Below, piece by piece: positions 25,181 through 35,703 of a stretch of 64,000 nt of DNA (position 1 is the first letter of the stretch; the number at the start of each line of letters is the position of its first letter). The notes under the pieces are model-generated. The model made no database searches. It had not been told where the DNA came from and saw nothing but the letters and a program-made list of their open reading frames with translations. This stretch comes from Seriola aureovittata (lineage: Eukaryota > Chordata > Actinopteri > Carangiformes > Carangidae), in the NCBI RefSeq assembly GCF_021018895.1, contig NC_079378.1, forward strand, positions 24,677,160-24,741,159, written 5' to 3'. Position numbers and translations under genes: made by a program.

Positions 25181-26124
25181 ACATTAGTCAACAATAGTAA
25201 AATATTATAATGTTATGTCTGTGGCTGAGGACATAACATGAGAACCCCATAATCGTGGTCATTCTTAATAATTCTCTCATAATGGTGGAGCGTAGGTGGG
25301 GAGATAAGGTAGAGAAAGTGAAACCTATTATAAGAAAATGGTCATCTGTAAGTTTTCTCCTTCCTGGCTAAACTGTACTCAGTGAAGTAACAGTGAAATT
25401 AAAATTCCTAATGTGCTGCAGGTGCTACTGGCACAGCTGTATAACAATATGTAATATTCTGCTTTAGTACAGAAACACAAGCACCTGAAAATAGGACAAG
25501 TGGAATTTGGAGAGTAAAGCTCTTCCTGTCTCCAAACGCTGATCAAGTTGTCCTTCCACCTCATCCAGAATGCTGCAAACTAACCAGAACAGGCTTAGGT
25601 AACGTACACACTGTGTTGGTTTTGAATGGGAGCGTGCACCTGAGTTGTTGGTATTTATTTACAAAGAAAATGCACATCCATCGACATTACTGTATATTTG
25701 CAAGTGTCGGATATGAAGTTTAATTATATCTGTGTGGCCATTGTGCGATGTGGAAAACATTAAAACACAACCATCGCGCTCCACTTTAGGCAGCAAGACT
25801 TAACCGCATCAAAATTCATATCATTTAATTTGGGCTTCATTTGACATTGGCCCATATACGTTAAATATTATTAATTGCAGTCTGTCATCTTTAAATGCCA
25901 TTTATTTGGTGTGTCAAATACATAATAGGGCAGAGTAATCCCTTGACCACAAATACTGCAAAGTCACATGATTTTATTCTTATCCCATTTATCTTACACA
26001 TGTACTGAGCAGGAGCAGCCCTCATTCATTTTGTCAAGCAAACACCCTAAACATTCACAAAGCAATGTTTATCACGATGTAGCCCGTGTGCATATAGCTC
26101 AAATATCGACAGATGCCCGCCCAC

Positions 26125-26325
26125 CCAGAGTCCACTTCTGCTTGAGGTTTCTTCCCCGTTAAAAGGGAGTTTTTCCTTGCTGCTGTCACCAAGTGCTGCT
26201 GGTGGGTGAATGTTAGGTCTGTAACTCAAAGAGTACGTCTAGACCTGCTCTATGTGACAAGTGCCCCGAGATACTTCTGTTGTGATTTGGAGCTATATAA
26301 ATAAATTGAATTGAAATTGTGCTCC
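26125..26325 (+). repeat. dispersed fish repeat in HECT gene intron 1
   Basis: The segment GAGGTTTCTTCCCCGTTAAA through GGAGCTATATAAATAAATTG has the order of a very common teleost interspersed repeat that ends in a TATAAATAAA(A)TTGAATTG tail. It is non-coding. Confidence 0.6.
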
Positions 26326-26951
26326 AAACATAACAAATACAGCAAAGTATGTTGTTCACGGCCTATAAAGACACAATAAGGCGTTGAATCTAAGTCGGTG
26401 GCAAGTAAAACACAATAAATTATTGAGTCAGTATATTGACAATTTTTTCTTTAATTATTTTGCAGGGATCCAAAGTCAGGTTTTTACCAGGGTCAGTCTC
26501 ACATAGAAGTTACGTACCACTTTCTTGGACTCTCCCAGAGTTTAATAATTACATCTGCCAAAACTTTCCCACAGTTAGCTTAAATGTAATTGGATTTCAT
26601 CTTGCAAGAGCTGATAAGTCCAGGGTTCTGACTAAAATTCAGGCAAATACACTGAAGGAACTGAAGACAGCAGCTGGCAGAAGCAGGGTTTATATTATTC
26701 CCCAGACCAATATTATACTGCCATTAGAGGTGAGTTTCTGTTGTTGTTTTGGGCCAACACTCCTTTTGAATATGCGTACATTGATATTAATTACTAATCA
26801 GGCAGTTTGTTTTGTCCATCAAGACCTCAGAACCTGAAAAGACTCATACTCATACCCAGAAACATCTCCACCTGCTGGACCTGAGACAGTTTCACAGTTT
26901 CTACCTGCTTCTCCATCAGCCACACCCACTGCTTCATTGACACCCATCAGA

Positions 26952-27870
26952 CCTGCAGCCTCACACACTGCCATCACACCTGCAGCCTCACACACTGCCA
27001 TCAGACCTGTAGCCTCACACACTGCCATCACAACTGCAGCCTCACACACTGCCATCACACCTGCAGCCTCACACACTGCCATCAGACCTGCAGCCTCACA
27101 CACTACCATCACACCTGCAGCCTCACACACTGCCATCAGACCTGCAGCCTCACACACTGCCATGAGACCTGCAGCCTCACACACTACCATCACACCTGCA
27201 GCCTCACACACTGCCATCACACCTGCAGCCTCACACACTGCCATCACACCTGCAGCCTCACACACTGCCATCAGACCTGCAGCCTCACACACTGCCATCA
27301 CACCTGCAGCCTCACACACTGCCATGAGACCTGCAGCCTCACCCACTGCCATCAGACCTGCAGCCTCACACACTGCCATCACGCCTGCATCCTCACACAC
27401 TGCCATGAGACCTGCAGCCTCACACACTGCCATCACGCCTGCAGCCTCACCCACTGCCATGAGACCTGCAGCCTCACACACTACCATCACACCTGCAGCC
27501 TCACACACTGCCATCAGACCTGCAGCCTCACACACTGCCATCAGACCTGCAGCCTCACACACTGCCATCACGCCTGCAGCCTCACACACTGCCATGAGAC
27601 CTGCAGCCTCACACACTGCCATCACACCTGCAGCCTCACACACTGCCATGAGACCTGCAGCCTCACACACTGCCATGAGACCTGCAGCCTCACACACTGC
27701 CATCACACCTGCAGCCTCACACACTGCCATCACACCTGCAGCCTCACACACTGCCATCACACCTGCAGCCTCACACACTGCCATCAGACCTGCAGCCTCA
27801 CACACTGCCATCACACCTGCAGCCTCACACACTACCATCAGACCTGCAGCCTCACACACTGCCCCCCCGG
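26952..27870 (+). repeat. 27-bp coding minisatellite (about 34 copies)
   Basis: A tandem array with unit CCTGCAGCCTCACACACTGC plus CATCACA or CATCAGA variants. In the HECT-gene frame each unit reads P-A-A-S-H-T-A-(I/M)-(T/R). Because the unit is a multiple of three and lacks stops in either sense, the complementary strand is also open for about 350 codons. The variants ACA/AGA and ATC/ATG are interspersed, which suggests continuing unequal exchange. Copy number is likely to vary between individuals. Confidence 0.95.
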
Positions 27871-30800
27871 CCATTTATGTAAGTATCCCAATCTCCCACA
27901 CCATCAGCCACCAGACCTCCGGACTCACCTGCTGTCTCCCAGGTCACACCCCCTGCTCATACGGCACCTATGAACATGCTGTTGGTCACATCTAACAGTC
28001 ATTTTCATGCAAGTTACCTGTCCCCTCCCCTTAATGCCATGTCCCTCTCTTCAACTATGGACACTGACGGAAGCTCGCCAAGGACAGACTTGAACCCGTC
28101 ACTCGTAAGTTATGAAAAACAATAATACATTCTGTATGTACTTTTGATAATTCAGATTGAAGTAAATGTAATATTAATGTTTAATAATCGTAGTTAAAAA
28201 GTCATCCTTTCTGTTTTCAAAGATAACCTCAGTAAAAGAGTAGTGGGATGTTAATGGTAAGTCTTGTTAATCAACAGGAGACAAGTTTGGATCGCGCACA
28301 GTGGCTGAATGCTGGGACCCCCGAGGTAAATCTTTACATGACGATAGTTCGGTATTTTTGTAATATGTAGTATCTATATTTGAAAATATAGAATATATTG
28401 AGATATTATCATTTCATGCAACATTTTTACTTTCAAGGTCTTCTACAGAAGAGAACGTGTGGAACCACTAAACAGGTATTTTCTATGTTTAAAAACAGGA
28501 GACGATTAACAGATTAACAGTCTCAATACTCATCTATTAAATAGATTTTAGAGAGAATAATTCGGTTTAAAAACAGTTTGAAATTAGTTTTTGAAAGGCC
28601 CGAGTATGTAATACTGGCAGTTAAAAAGAAAGAAATCTGTTTTGTTTTTTTTTAGGAGTCCTGTCAGTGACTTCGTCATTGATGAATCTGAGGATGACGA
28701 TGGGGAAGAGGACGACATTCTTGCGGTTACTGTTGAAACTGACAGTGCTCCGTCGGTAGGTGTTATTTATTTATTTAATTTTTCACTACAGAAAACTGGG
28801 AGAATATTTTGTTCAAGAGTTGTTAATGACTATGCATTGGATATTGCCACTTTTTAAACAAATTTCCAAGATCACCTGATCACCCGCAAAGTGACCGACC
28901 CTTTTCGCCAGTCATTTCTGATATATGTCATATGTTTTATATATTTTAGGAAGAAATGGATCTTGCCGTCATTTTGAGCGCTTTTCAAGAGCATCACCTT
29001 TCTGAGGGCCTGGTATCCACCGTTTGTATCAGGAGGAAAAAGCTTCTGGAGAGCGCCATTAACGCAATCTCCAGAGCCACGTTCTGTTGGACCCATTCAC
29101 CACTCATTGAGTTTGTAGGAGAAGATGCAGGTGATATGGGGGGACCACAGCGAGAGTTTTTCAGGTCTGAATACCTCAAGTAATTAATTAAATGTTTTAT
29201 AACAAATATGTGCATGTTTCCAGGTGAACTGCATAGTAATACAAATTGTTGTATTTCTCTTTTCTGTATATTCTAGACTCTTGATGATAGAGGTACAGAC
29301 CTCTCTTGGCATTTTCAAGGGAAAGGCCGGCCACGTCTTTCTTAGTTATGACCAAGCGGCATTAGACCAGCGTAAATATTTCAAAGGTGGCAACCTCATC
29401 GCTTGGTCGATTGCACACGGAGGTCCGTGTATCAAAGCCTTGGATCCCAGCCTCTTCCAGCTGATGTGTGGCCAGGAGCCGACACTGGAGCACTTTGACT
29501 GGCATGTGCTGCCTGACCCAGATTTGCAAAGCAAAGTCAAAAAGGTGCTTAATAATTACCATGTTAATATTTATTTGGATTTTAAACAAAAACATTTGTT
29601 AAACTTGACAAAAGCATTAAATGGCAATTCATTTGACTAAATCTGAGCAGGAGAAATAATTGCTCAATCTGGCACCCCAGCTACATTGTCCTCACTCAGA
29701 TTTCTCTCTTAAGATCCTACAGTGCAAGACTGCTGGAGACCTGACTGCACTCCAGCAGGACCTGGGGGACTGGATTGCAGAGTGCGGAGTCCCAGGCATA
29801 TTTAGTGCCACAGTTGAAGACATACCAAAGATCTATGCGTATGTGGTGAAGCACTACATCTTTCTCAGGTAAACACATATACAAATGAAATAAGCTTTAC
29901 AGTTGTAGCTACTAAAAACACTGTCAATATGCTACAACATTATTAGCTTGAAAATTGTGACATAAATATATAATAATACATTTCTCTTCTGTTTCTGTCA
30001 CGCTAAAACTGGCGAGCCGTTGTAAACTTATCATTTAGAAACAGTGATTTGATACAGTAATAGTAATTTGTAACACTATCATTGTAGTTTTTCTTCCAGT
30101 TAATCAGTCTTTCCCAAAATAAATACATAATTACATTTAAACAGATACAAGTGATTCCAAACTTCTTCACAGAAATATTCATGTTTAATCTCTGTTGGTT
30201 TATAGAACGGCCAAGATGATATACCAGTTCACAGAGGGAATGAATGCTTTTGGAAAGCTTTGGGACTTGGTCGTGGAGAACTGGATCGCCTTTCTGCCTC
30301 TGTTCACCAACATGCATGAACCTCTGTCAAAGGCAGCCTTTAAGGCCATTCAGTTACAATTACAGCAGTAGAGGAGCCAACCGTCGCGAAGCAGAGGAGG
30401 ACACTATCTACAGCTGGGAGATGGTTCTAAACATGATTGAAGGTACTTTTTTATTCCTTTATGAAAGTTTTTGAGCGCCAATTATGAAATTGTAATAATT
30501 CAATTACACACCACACAAACAGAAAGGTCCACTTTAAATGTACTGCGACAGAAGGCAAATACTCAGATTGTTATTGTGGTGTGTTTTAGCAATTTAGGAA
30601 AAAGCAAATTGTCTTACGCCACTGTAGCCAAAGCCATCAGAACTAGGGGCACATGCAAATTTTGATGTCATCAAACGTACCTTTTGTCTCAAAAGTGTAC
30701 TCTAAAGCAGTCGTGTTTACATAACCTACATTTTTGATTAAATGGCCGGCGTGAAATGATTTAGAAATGAATGTTAAAAATGTTATGATTTCCTTTTCCC

Positions 30801-31170
30801 TGGCAGACAAAGTGACTGAACTAAGATTCGAAGACCTTCTGATTTTCATCACCGGAGCAGATGAAGTTCCTGCCCTGGGCTTTCCCAGGAAGCCCTGCAT
30901 CGACTTCTACGAACAGGAAGCGGGCCAGCATTGTTTGCCCTACGCGTCAACCTGCATGATGTGCTTGTACCTGCCAAGAGGCATCACACAGGAGGACGAA
31001 CTGCATCAGATGCTTTTCCAGGCCACAAGGGAGTCTTTGGGATTTGGAAAGGTGTAGGCCTATCTGAACCGAATAAACTGTGTTTACTATATATTTTTTT
31101 TTTTCCCCCTGGTAATGTCTGAAGTTTTGTGTTTGTTTATACTTGTATTGGTGTTTGCACATTAAGTATA

Positions 31171-34100
31171 TTATGTCCTTTGAAGAATGTTTGGAATCTC
31201 TCTAGCACACACCAGATACCTCTCCTTTAAGTCTGTTGTTCCATCCATTGCATTTTGAAGATCCCGCAGTTGTTCAGTGCTGAGGTTATCGAGCGGTTGT
31301 GACACAATCCTTGCTCGTTCCAGGTCTTCAGTGTTTGCTCGTAACTGGGTGAGCTGTATTCCATGTCTTGCCAAGCCAGCTTCCAGATTTTCTTGGCTGT
31401 AAGGGTCATCTCCAAAGATGTTGTTGAGAGCTGTGGACTCCCGCTCACTGTTGGTCAACACGCCCTCTGTCCAGATTTGTGTCGGTGTAAGGTTGTTAGC
31501 CGATCTGATTCTATGGTTGTTCCAAGCTTGTCTAAATAAATCTAGTCGTTTTTGGATTTCTGACTTGTACACTACTCATGTTCTGGGTTCAGTATTTATT
31601 CATCTTCAAACGAATAGAAAAGCGTGTAGAAGTATTGCACAACTTGCTGGAAAACATCTCTCCAAAGTCGTTCAATACGTTGATTGTGTACAGACTGGCC
31701 TGTAATGTGCCTTGGGTGTCCTCGTCCCTGCAGAAGGTTCATTAAAAGAGCAACCAGAGTGTTCTCCCCTCCGTGGTCCGATCTCACTCTGGAGGGTGAC
31801 CTGTACAGACAGGGGGCTCGAACAAAATAAGTCAACACTGTCAAAGCGGTGTTGTCTGTGCTGCAGTTGATGTAAGTTATTAGTCTGGATTTCCCATCAA
31901 TACCAGCGTGCGTCACAAACCCCCACCTGTAAAACATTTCAAATAGAATAATGGATGTCTTCAATACATGTAAACCCTTCTACATTATTCTATTACATTT
32001 GCAACAATACATTCATAATTGTGACAAAGTGGGTAAGAATTACACCACTTGTCCCTACTTTTATCCATCATAACATCATAGTTTACAGATTTACTCATGC
32101 TTGTTCACCATTTAACCTTATGTTCAGTAACTTCTCATTTGCAGACACATTCTATCCCGGGTTTGTTTGTAGTTTGTATTATGTTTAGTTACAGTTCATT
32201 TACCAACATTTTTTGGTTAAATTAAAACATCTACAAGTATTAAGTTTAGTTATTTATTGATTAAGTTCTATTTTCATTATTCAAACATTCTGTTACTCAC
32301 CATACTTACCATGTGTTACAGACAAAGGGAGGAAGCAGCCAATGATGTCCCATATTTATACCCTTAGTGACATCATTGGTGATGTCACCAGGTCAGTTCA
32401 TGTGGGGAGGGGTGATTGTAATTTAGGTTGTGTTTATTTACTGTGATTTTGAATTATTTATGTATATGGCATGTTTATTAGTAGATAAACTATAGGAAAG
32501 GGTTTTCCCCTTATCAGGTGGTTATAGTAGAATAACTGTAGTTAATTCCTGTGTCAATAAAGTAAAATGTATACCTGCAGCGATGGTATGGTCCAGATTA
32601 GGTCTGGATGGAAGGGCCTATATAAAGCAGTTGCTTTTGTCGTCGAGGGGGGAATGACACATCAGTGTAGCTGTGTACGCATGATGTTGAGTTGAGTTAC
32701 TATGAGTTAACTTTAATCAGTTAGGCCTAGATTAATTATTTTGAGTTTTTTGTTAAGTGTGAACATGGACTGCACTGTAAATAAATCACTTTGGTATCCC
32801 TGGACAAAATTTTCCGTGTCTGCCTCCTACTAAACGGCCACTCAGGTCGGCCTACATCACAATAATTAAGAAAAGAAATTTGGATTAAGAAAACGATTGC
32901 GATCAAAAAAGTGGAAGAGAAAGATGATGAAAGGCAGAACAAGGCTGGATTTGGAAGAGGTCATATGATGTAAAACCTGGGCTTTAACACATGCACAGTC
33001 AAACTGAGTCTGCACCAGCCATCCGATATGGCTGACCCCTGATTACCTAATGAGACGCATATGGCCATCTATGTGCCGCAAACTATTTGGAAATGGCACA
33101 TAGTATGTTCTCCTAGCCACAGTCTGGCTCCATCTCTGGGCTGCAGCAGCTGCATCAATGTGGTTAAGGGTCTCTCGAACTCTTCTCCTCTGTACTACAA
33201 TCCCATCGGCATGCAGGTACGCCCTCATCATCTGAAAGGTGTTCATAACAAAAGGTTCAAGACTATTAAGATAAAGTACATTTTTTATAAATATACATAA
33301 AACCTACAAGGGAATATGTCGTAGTACACTTACTTCTGTGCCTGATCTCGGAAACTGGTCGTGGAGTCTCCTGACGGCTCCTCTAGGTCAGCGTCACTAA
33401 TGGGAGTGAATCTGTTTCTTGCTGAAATCTGAAAAGACCTCATTTTTTTATGCAGGTATGAGGAAGAACAGCCTAACATCCTTGCCATGGCTCTCACTGT
33501 GAAGCCTTGACTCAAGAGCAGCTCAATTTGCCCCCTTGTAATGTCAAGGGCGGGTCTCCCTCGTCTTCCTAAAATATGTAAATAAAACAATTAAGGAAAC
33601 AATTGATGAATGAATATTAAGAATAATAGGCTAATTTCAGTGAACATGTAATAAGTCTTGGTTTGCCAAACCTTACTCTACCACACATATTTTAATTATT
33701 TTATTATTTGTTGTCTTCCCAAACACAAGTAGGCCTAAAACCAATCAGATTTATAGGACCATGGAGTGGACTACTAGCTGAAATCACAGCAGTTCACAGC
33801 ACAGTCATTTACCCTGTGGTGTTGTAACTGGACAGCTGGGGTGAAGACCTAAATACATGTTCATGTTACAAATCCCTTTGCTGTCATTTTCAAGATCATA
33901 TCAAGTCACATCTTCTGACCCTCAAGCAGCAATTTTCCTCAAGCCAATTATGTCAAGGACTAAGATTTCAAATGAGAAATGAAATTAATAAATGATGAAT
34001 TTGTTTTTCACTGCGTGAGGAAACGGACGTGTGGCGTGACAGTGTGTGAAAAGTGTCAATGCGTGAGACTTGGCAGCCCTGTGCGTAACTTACCTGAATG

Positions 34101-34968
34101 TAAACGTGCTGCATGGAAACTAGCACGTACTGCATGTTATGCCCCAGTCTAGGGGGGCCCTAGGACACAACATGAATTAGCCCCATCTTCCCCAAGTCCC
34201 AAGTAGCCACCACAAAGATTAGTTGAATATAAAGAAAATGATTTATTACCATAAAAGTTTCTTTTGAACATATAGGAAATAAATATTTAGGTTAGGCTTC
34301 AGGGTGGACTAAGGCCAGCATAATAAACATAATCCCTCTGTCTTGAAAATAAACAACTAAGCTCACCAAGGGAAAACAAATAACAATCAACTCACCTCCC
34401 TAACTAAATAAACAGGAAAAAAAACCAGAGAAAGAAAACTGGCAGCCCACCCTTACTATTCAATGAAACAAAGAAACTACACAAAACTGAATTGCTGCAA
34501 CTGTGTAGCCAGTTGGGAGAAGAGGAAAACGGGCGTGAGCCGGCGGCCATCTTGACTCGTTATATACCAGGTGACCGGGGATGCAGCCAATCACCAACCA
34601 GGGTGCAGAGCCTTTCCCCCAATGACGGCGCGGCTGGGGCACACACCTATTTGCATACAAATGAAAAAAAAAAAAACAGGAACACAGGGCACACACACAC
34701 ATACATATACAACAAACCACCTACAATAATGACCGCGGTCATAACATGCATTAGAAGCTGGGAGCGCAGTGATGAGACGTCGAAGATCTGTGAGACTCTG
34801 AACTGTATCCCGCATTGCCTCGGCGCTAATACTGTCTTCAACTCTTCTCATGTTAGCAATGGAGATGTCGATAGCGCGCACTTCTCCTCGACCTGCACAT
34901 CCTTGATGATACGCCCGTTCAATTGCTGTACATCGTCTTCTAATACGTCTCAGGACGGCGTCCGCCAT
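31171..34968 (-). pseudogene. DDE integrase (rve-like) transposase gene, decayed
   Basis: Minus-strand exons: exon 1 from ATG at 34968 (MADAVLRRIRRR, an Arg-rich start) to roughly 34740; exon 2 33568-33334 (GRRGRPALDITRGQIELLLS, then a helix-turn-helix-like MARMLGCSSSYLHKK); exon 3 33231-33047; exon 4 31926-31171. The catalytic triad is still readable: Asp in RHIDGHM, Asp in RSDHGGEN and Glu in HNQRIERLWRDVF. Downstream the family motif SANNLTPTQIW survives. Breaks: a frameshift near 33378-33387, a TAA at 31598-31596, a second in-frame stop and another frameshift before the last segment. The donor of exon 1 is uncertain. It resembles the integrase-core proteins common in fish and invertebrate genomes. 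The stop-to-stop gap to the HECT gene is about 110 bp. Confidence 0.75.
32343..32860 (+). mobile_element. possible solo LTR inside an integrase intron
   Basis: The interval begins TGATGT and ends ACATCA, an inverted pair. It carries a TATA-like CCTATATAAAGCAG near 32618-32631 and AATAAA near 32780, in LTR order. No clear 5-bp target duplication and no partner LTR were found. It may instead be ordinary intron. Confidence 0.35.
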
Positions 34969-35104
34969 GTTTGAGTTTGAAATTCTGTGAGATATCTCCT
35001 TAACCAATGAGCAAAGCAGCTGCAGCTGCCCAAACTTCAACCAATTATTTTTAAATAGGCAGCTTCTTTGTACGCCCCCATTCCCGCCTCCTAATTAACA
35101 TTTA
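34969..35104 (-). promoter_or_regulatory. integrase-gene promoter
   Basis: Read on the minus strand upstream of the ATG, there are two ATTGG (inverted CCAAT) boxes near 35005-35011 and 35039-35045, a TATTTAAAAAT box near 35047-35057, and a GGAGGCGGGAATGGG GC-rich element near 35081-35095. The ACTAGT palindromes begin directly beyond it. Spacing of the boxes to the start codon is unusual but the set is promoter-like. Confidence 0.4.
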
Positions 35105-35107
35105 GTT

Positions 35108-35212
35108 GTCTACTAGTACTACTAGTAGTATTAGAACTGCTAGTGAAATGCTACTAGTACTACTAGTAGCATTTCACTAGTAGTACTAGTAGTACTAGTG
35201 ACAACATTTTAA
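35108..35212. repeat. ACTAGT palindrome cluster at integrase 5' flank
   Basis: Seven ACTAGT hexamers occur in about 100 bp. Two arms of about 20 bp, from CTAGTGAAATGCTACTAGTA to its reverse complement, flank a 1- to 3-nt centre around 35168, so the stretch can form a near-perfect hairpin. The flank CCCGCCTCCTAATTAACATT followed by TAG just outside it resembles the outer flank of the 37.47-kb structure. Confidence 0.85.
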
Positions 35213-35580
35213 AAACTTTCAGGAAGCGGAAGTGAAGTGTAAAAACTTAAAAATAAAAGCCAAGAGGAAAGAATGGCTTTAATTCTATTAAAAAGTAACA
35301 CCCAACATTATGCAAGCACGGGATCTAATAAGATAAATAAATAGGTCTACATGACACATAAATAAAATATTTTGTTCTTTTCATTTAGACATAATATATA
35401 TTTTATCAAAAAAATGTGTGATACATGTTCTTGATGGCACTGAGCTAGCTGGCTAACAGTCTAGTGTGCTGAGAGCTGAGAGGACAGGAGACTAAATATT
35501 GGCGGAGTGTCTGGAGGCTAGCAGATAGCAGCCAACAGGCGAACAGGCTAGCAGGCTAACAGGCTAGTCGTGTACCGCGG

Positions 35581-35611
35581 CTGCCATCAGGACATCATGT
35601 CCTGATGGCAG
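35581..35611. repeat. 31-bp perfect palindrome
   Basis: Two 15-bp arms, CTGCCATCAGGACAT and its exact reverse complement, are separated by a single C. It lies about 370 bp from the ACTAGT cluster. Confidence 0.9.
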
Positions 35612-35646
35612 ATGCTCGGACCGATCTCATCGTAGTCTTTCTTAGA

Positions 35647-35647
<1 letters not shown>

Positions 35648-35700
<53 letters not shown>
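35648..35700. repeat. (TG)n microsatellite
   Basis: Uninterrupted TG array of about 52 bp after GAGTGAG. Confidence 0.95.

Positions 35701-35703
<3 letters not shown>

Larger units (their letters stand above)
23588..31057 (+). pseudogene. HECT-domain (G2E3-like) E3 ubiquitin ligase gene, frameshifted
   Basis: Twelve exons can be joined by GT-AG sites: 23588-23753, 26466-26729, about 26898-27878, 27943-28104, 28278-28325, 28438-28475, 28656-28755, 28950-29164, 29277-29544, 29714-29868, 30206-30442 and 30807-31057. Exon 3 encodes a 9-residue repeat and exon 7 an acidic patch (DESEDDDGEEDD). Exons 8-12 form a HECT fold: EDAGDMGGPQREFF, ITGADEVPALGF and LPYASTCMMCLYLP, the last containing the Cys at the ubiquitin-accepting position. 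It resembles the many G2E3-like HECT genes of fish. The frame breaks in exon 11 near 30346-30352 and probably in exon 1 near 23678-23681, so a functional full-length product is unlikely unless these are assembly errors. Exon 3 start is uncertain. The gene converges with the integrase gene. The upstream boundary of any host element is unknown. Confidence 0.75.

Noticed and set aside
26952..27870. CRISPR-like array
   Set aside because: Units are contiguous with no unique spacers, and the genome is vertebrate.
26819..27874. 351-codon minus-strand gene (AAGVMAVCE repeat)
   Set aside because: It is the complement of the coding minisatellite. A 27-bp unit without stops is open on both strands; the plus frame has flanking exons, the minus frame has none.
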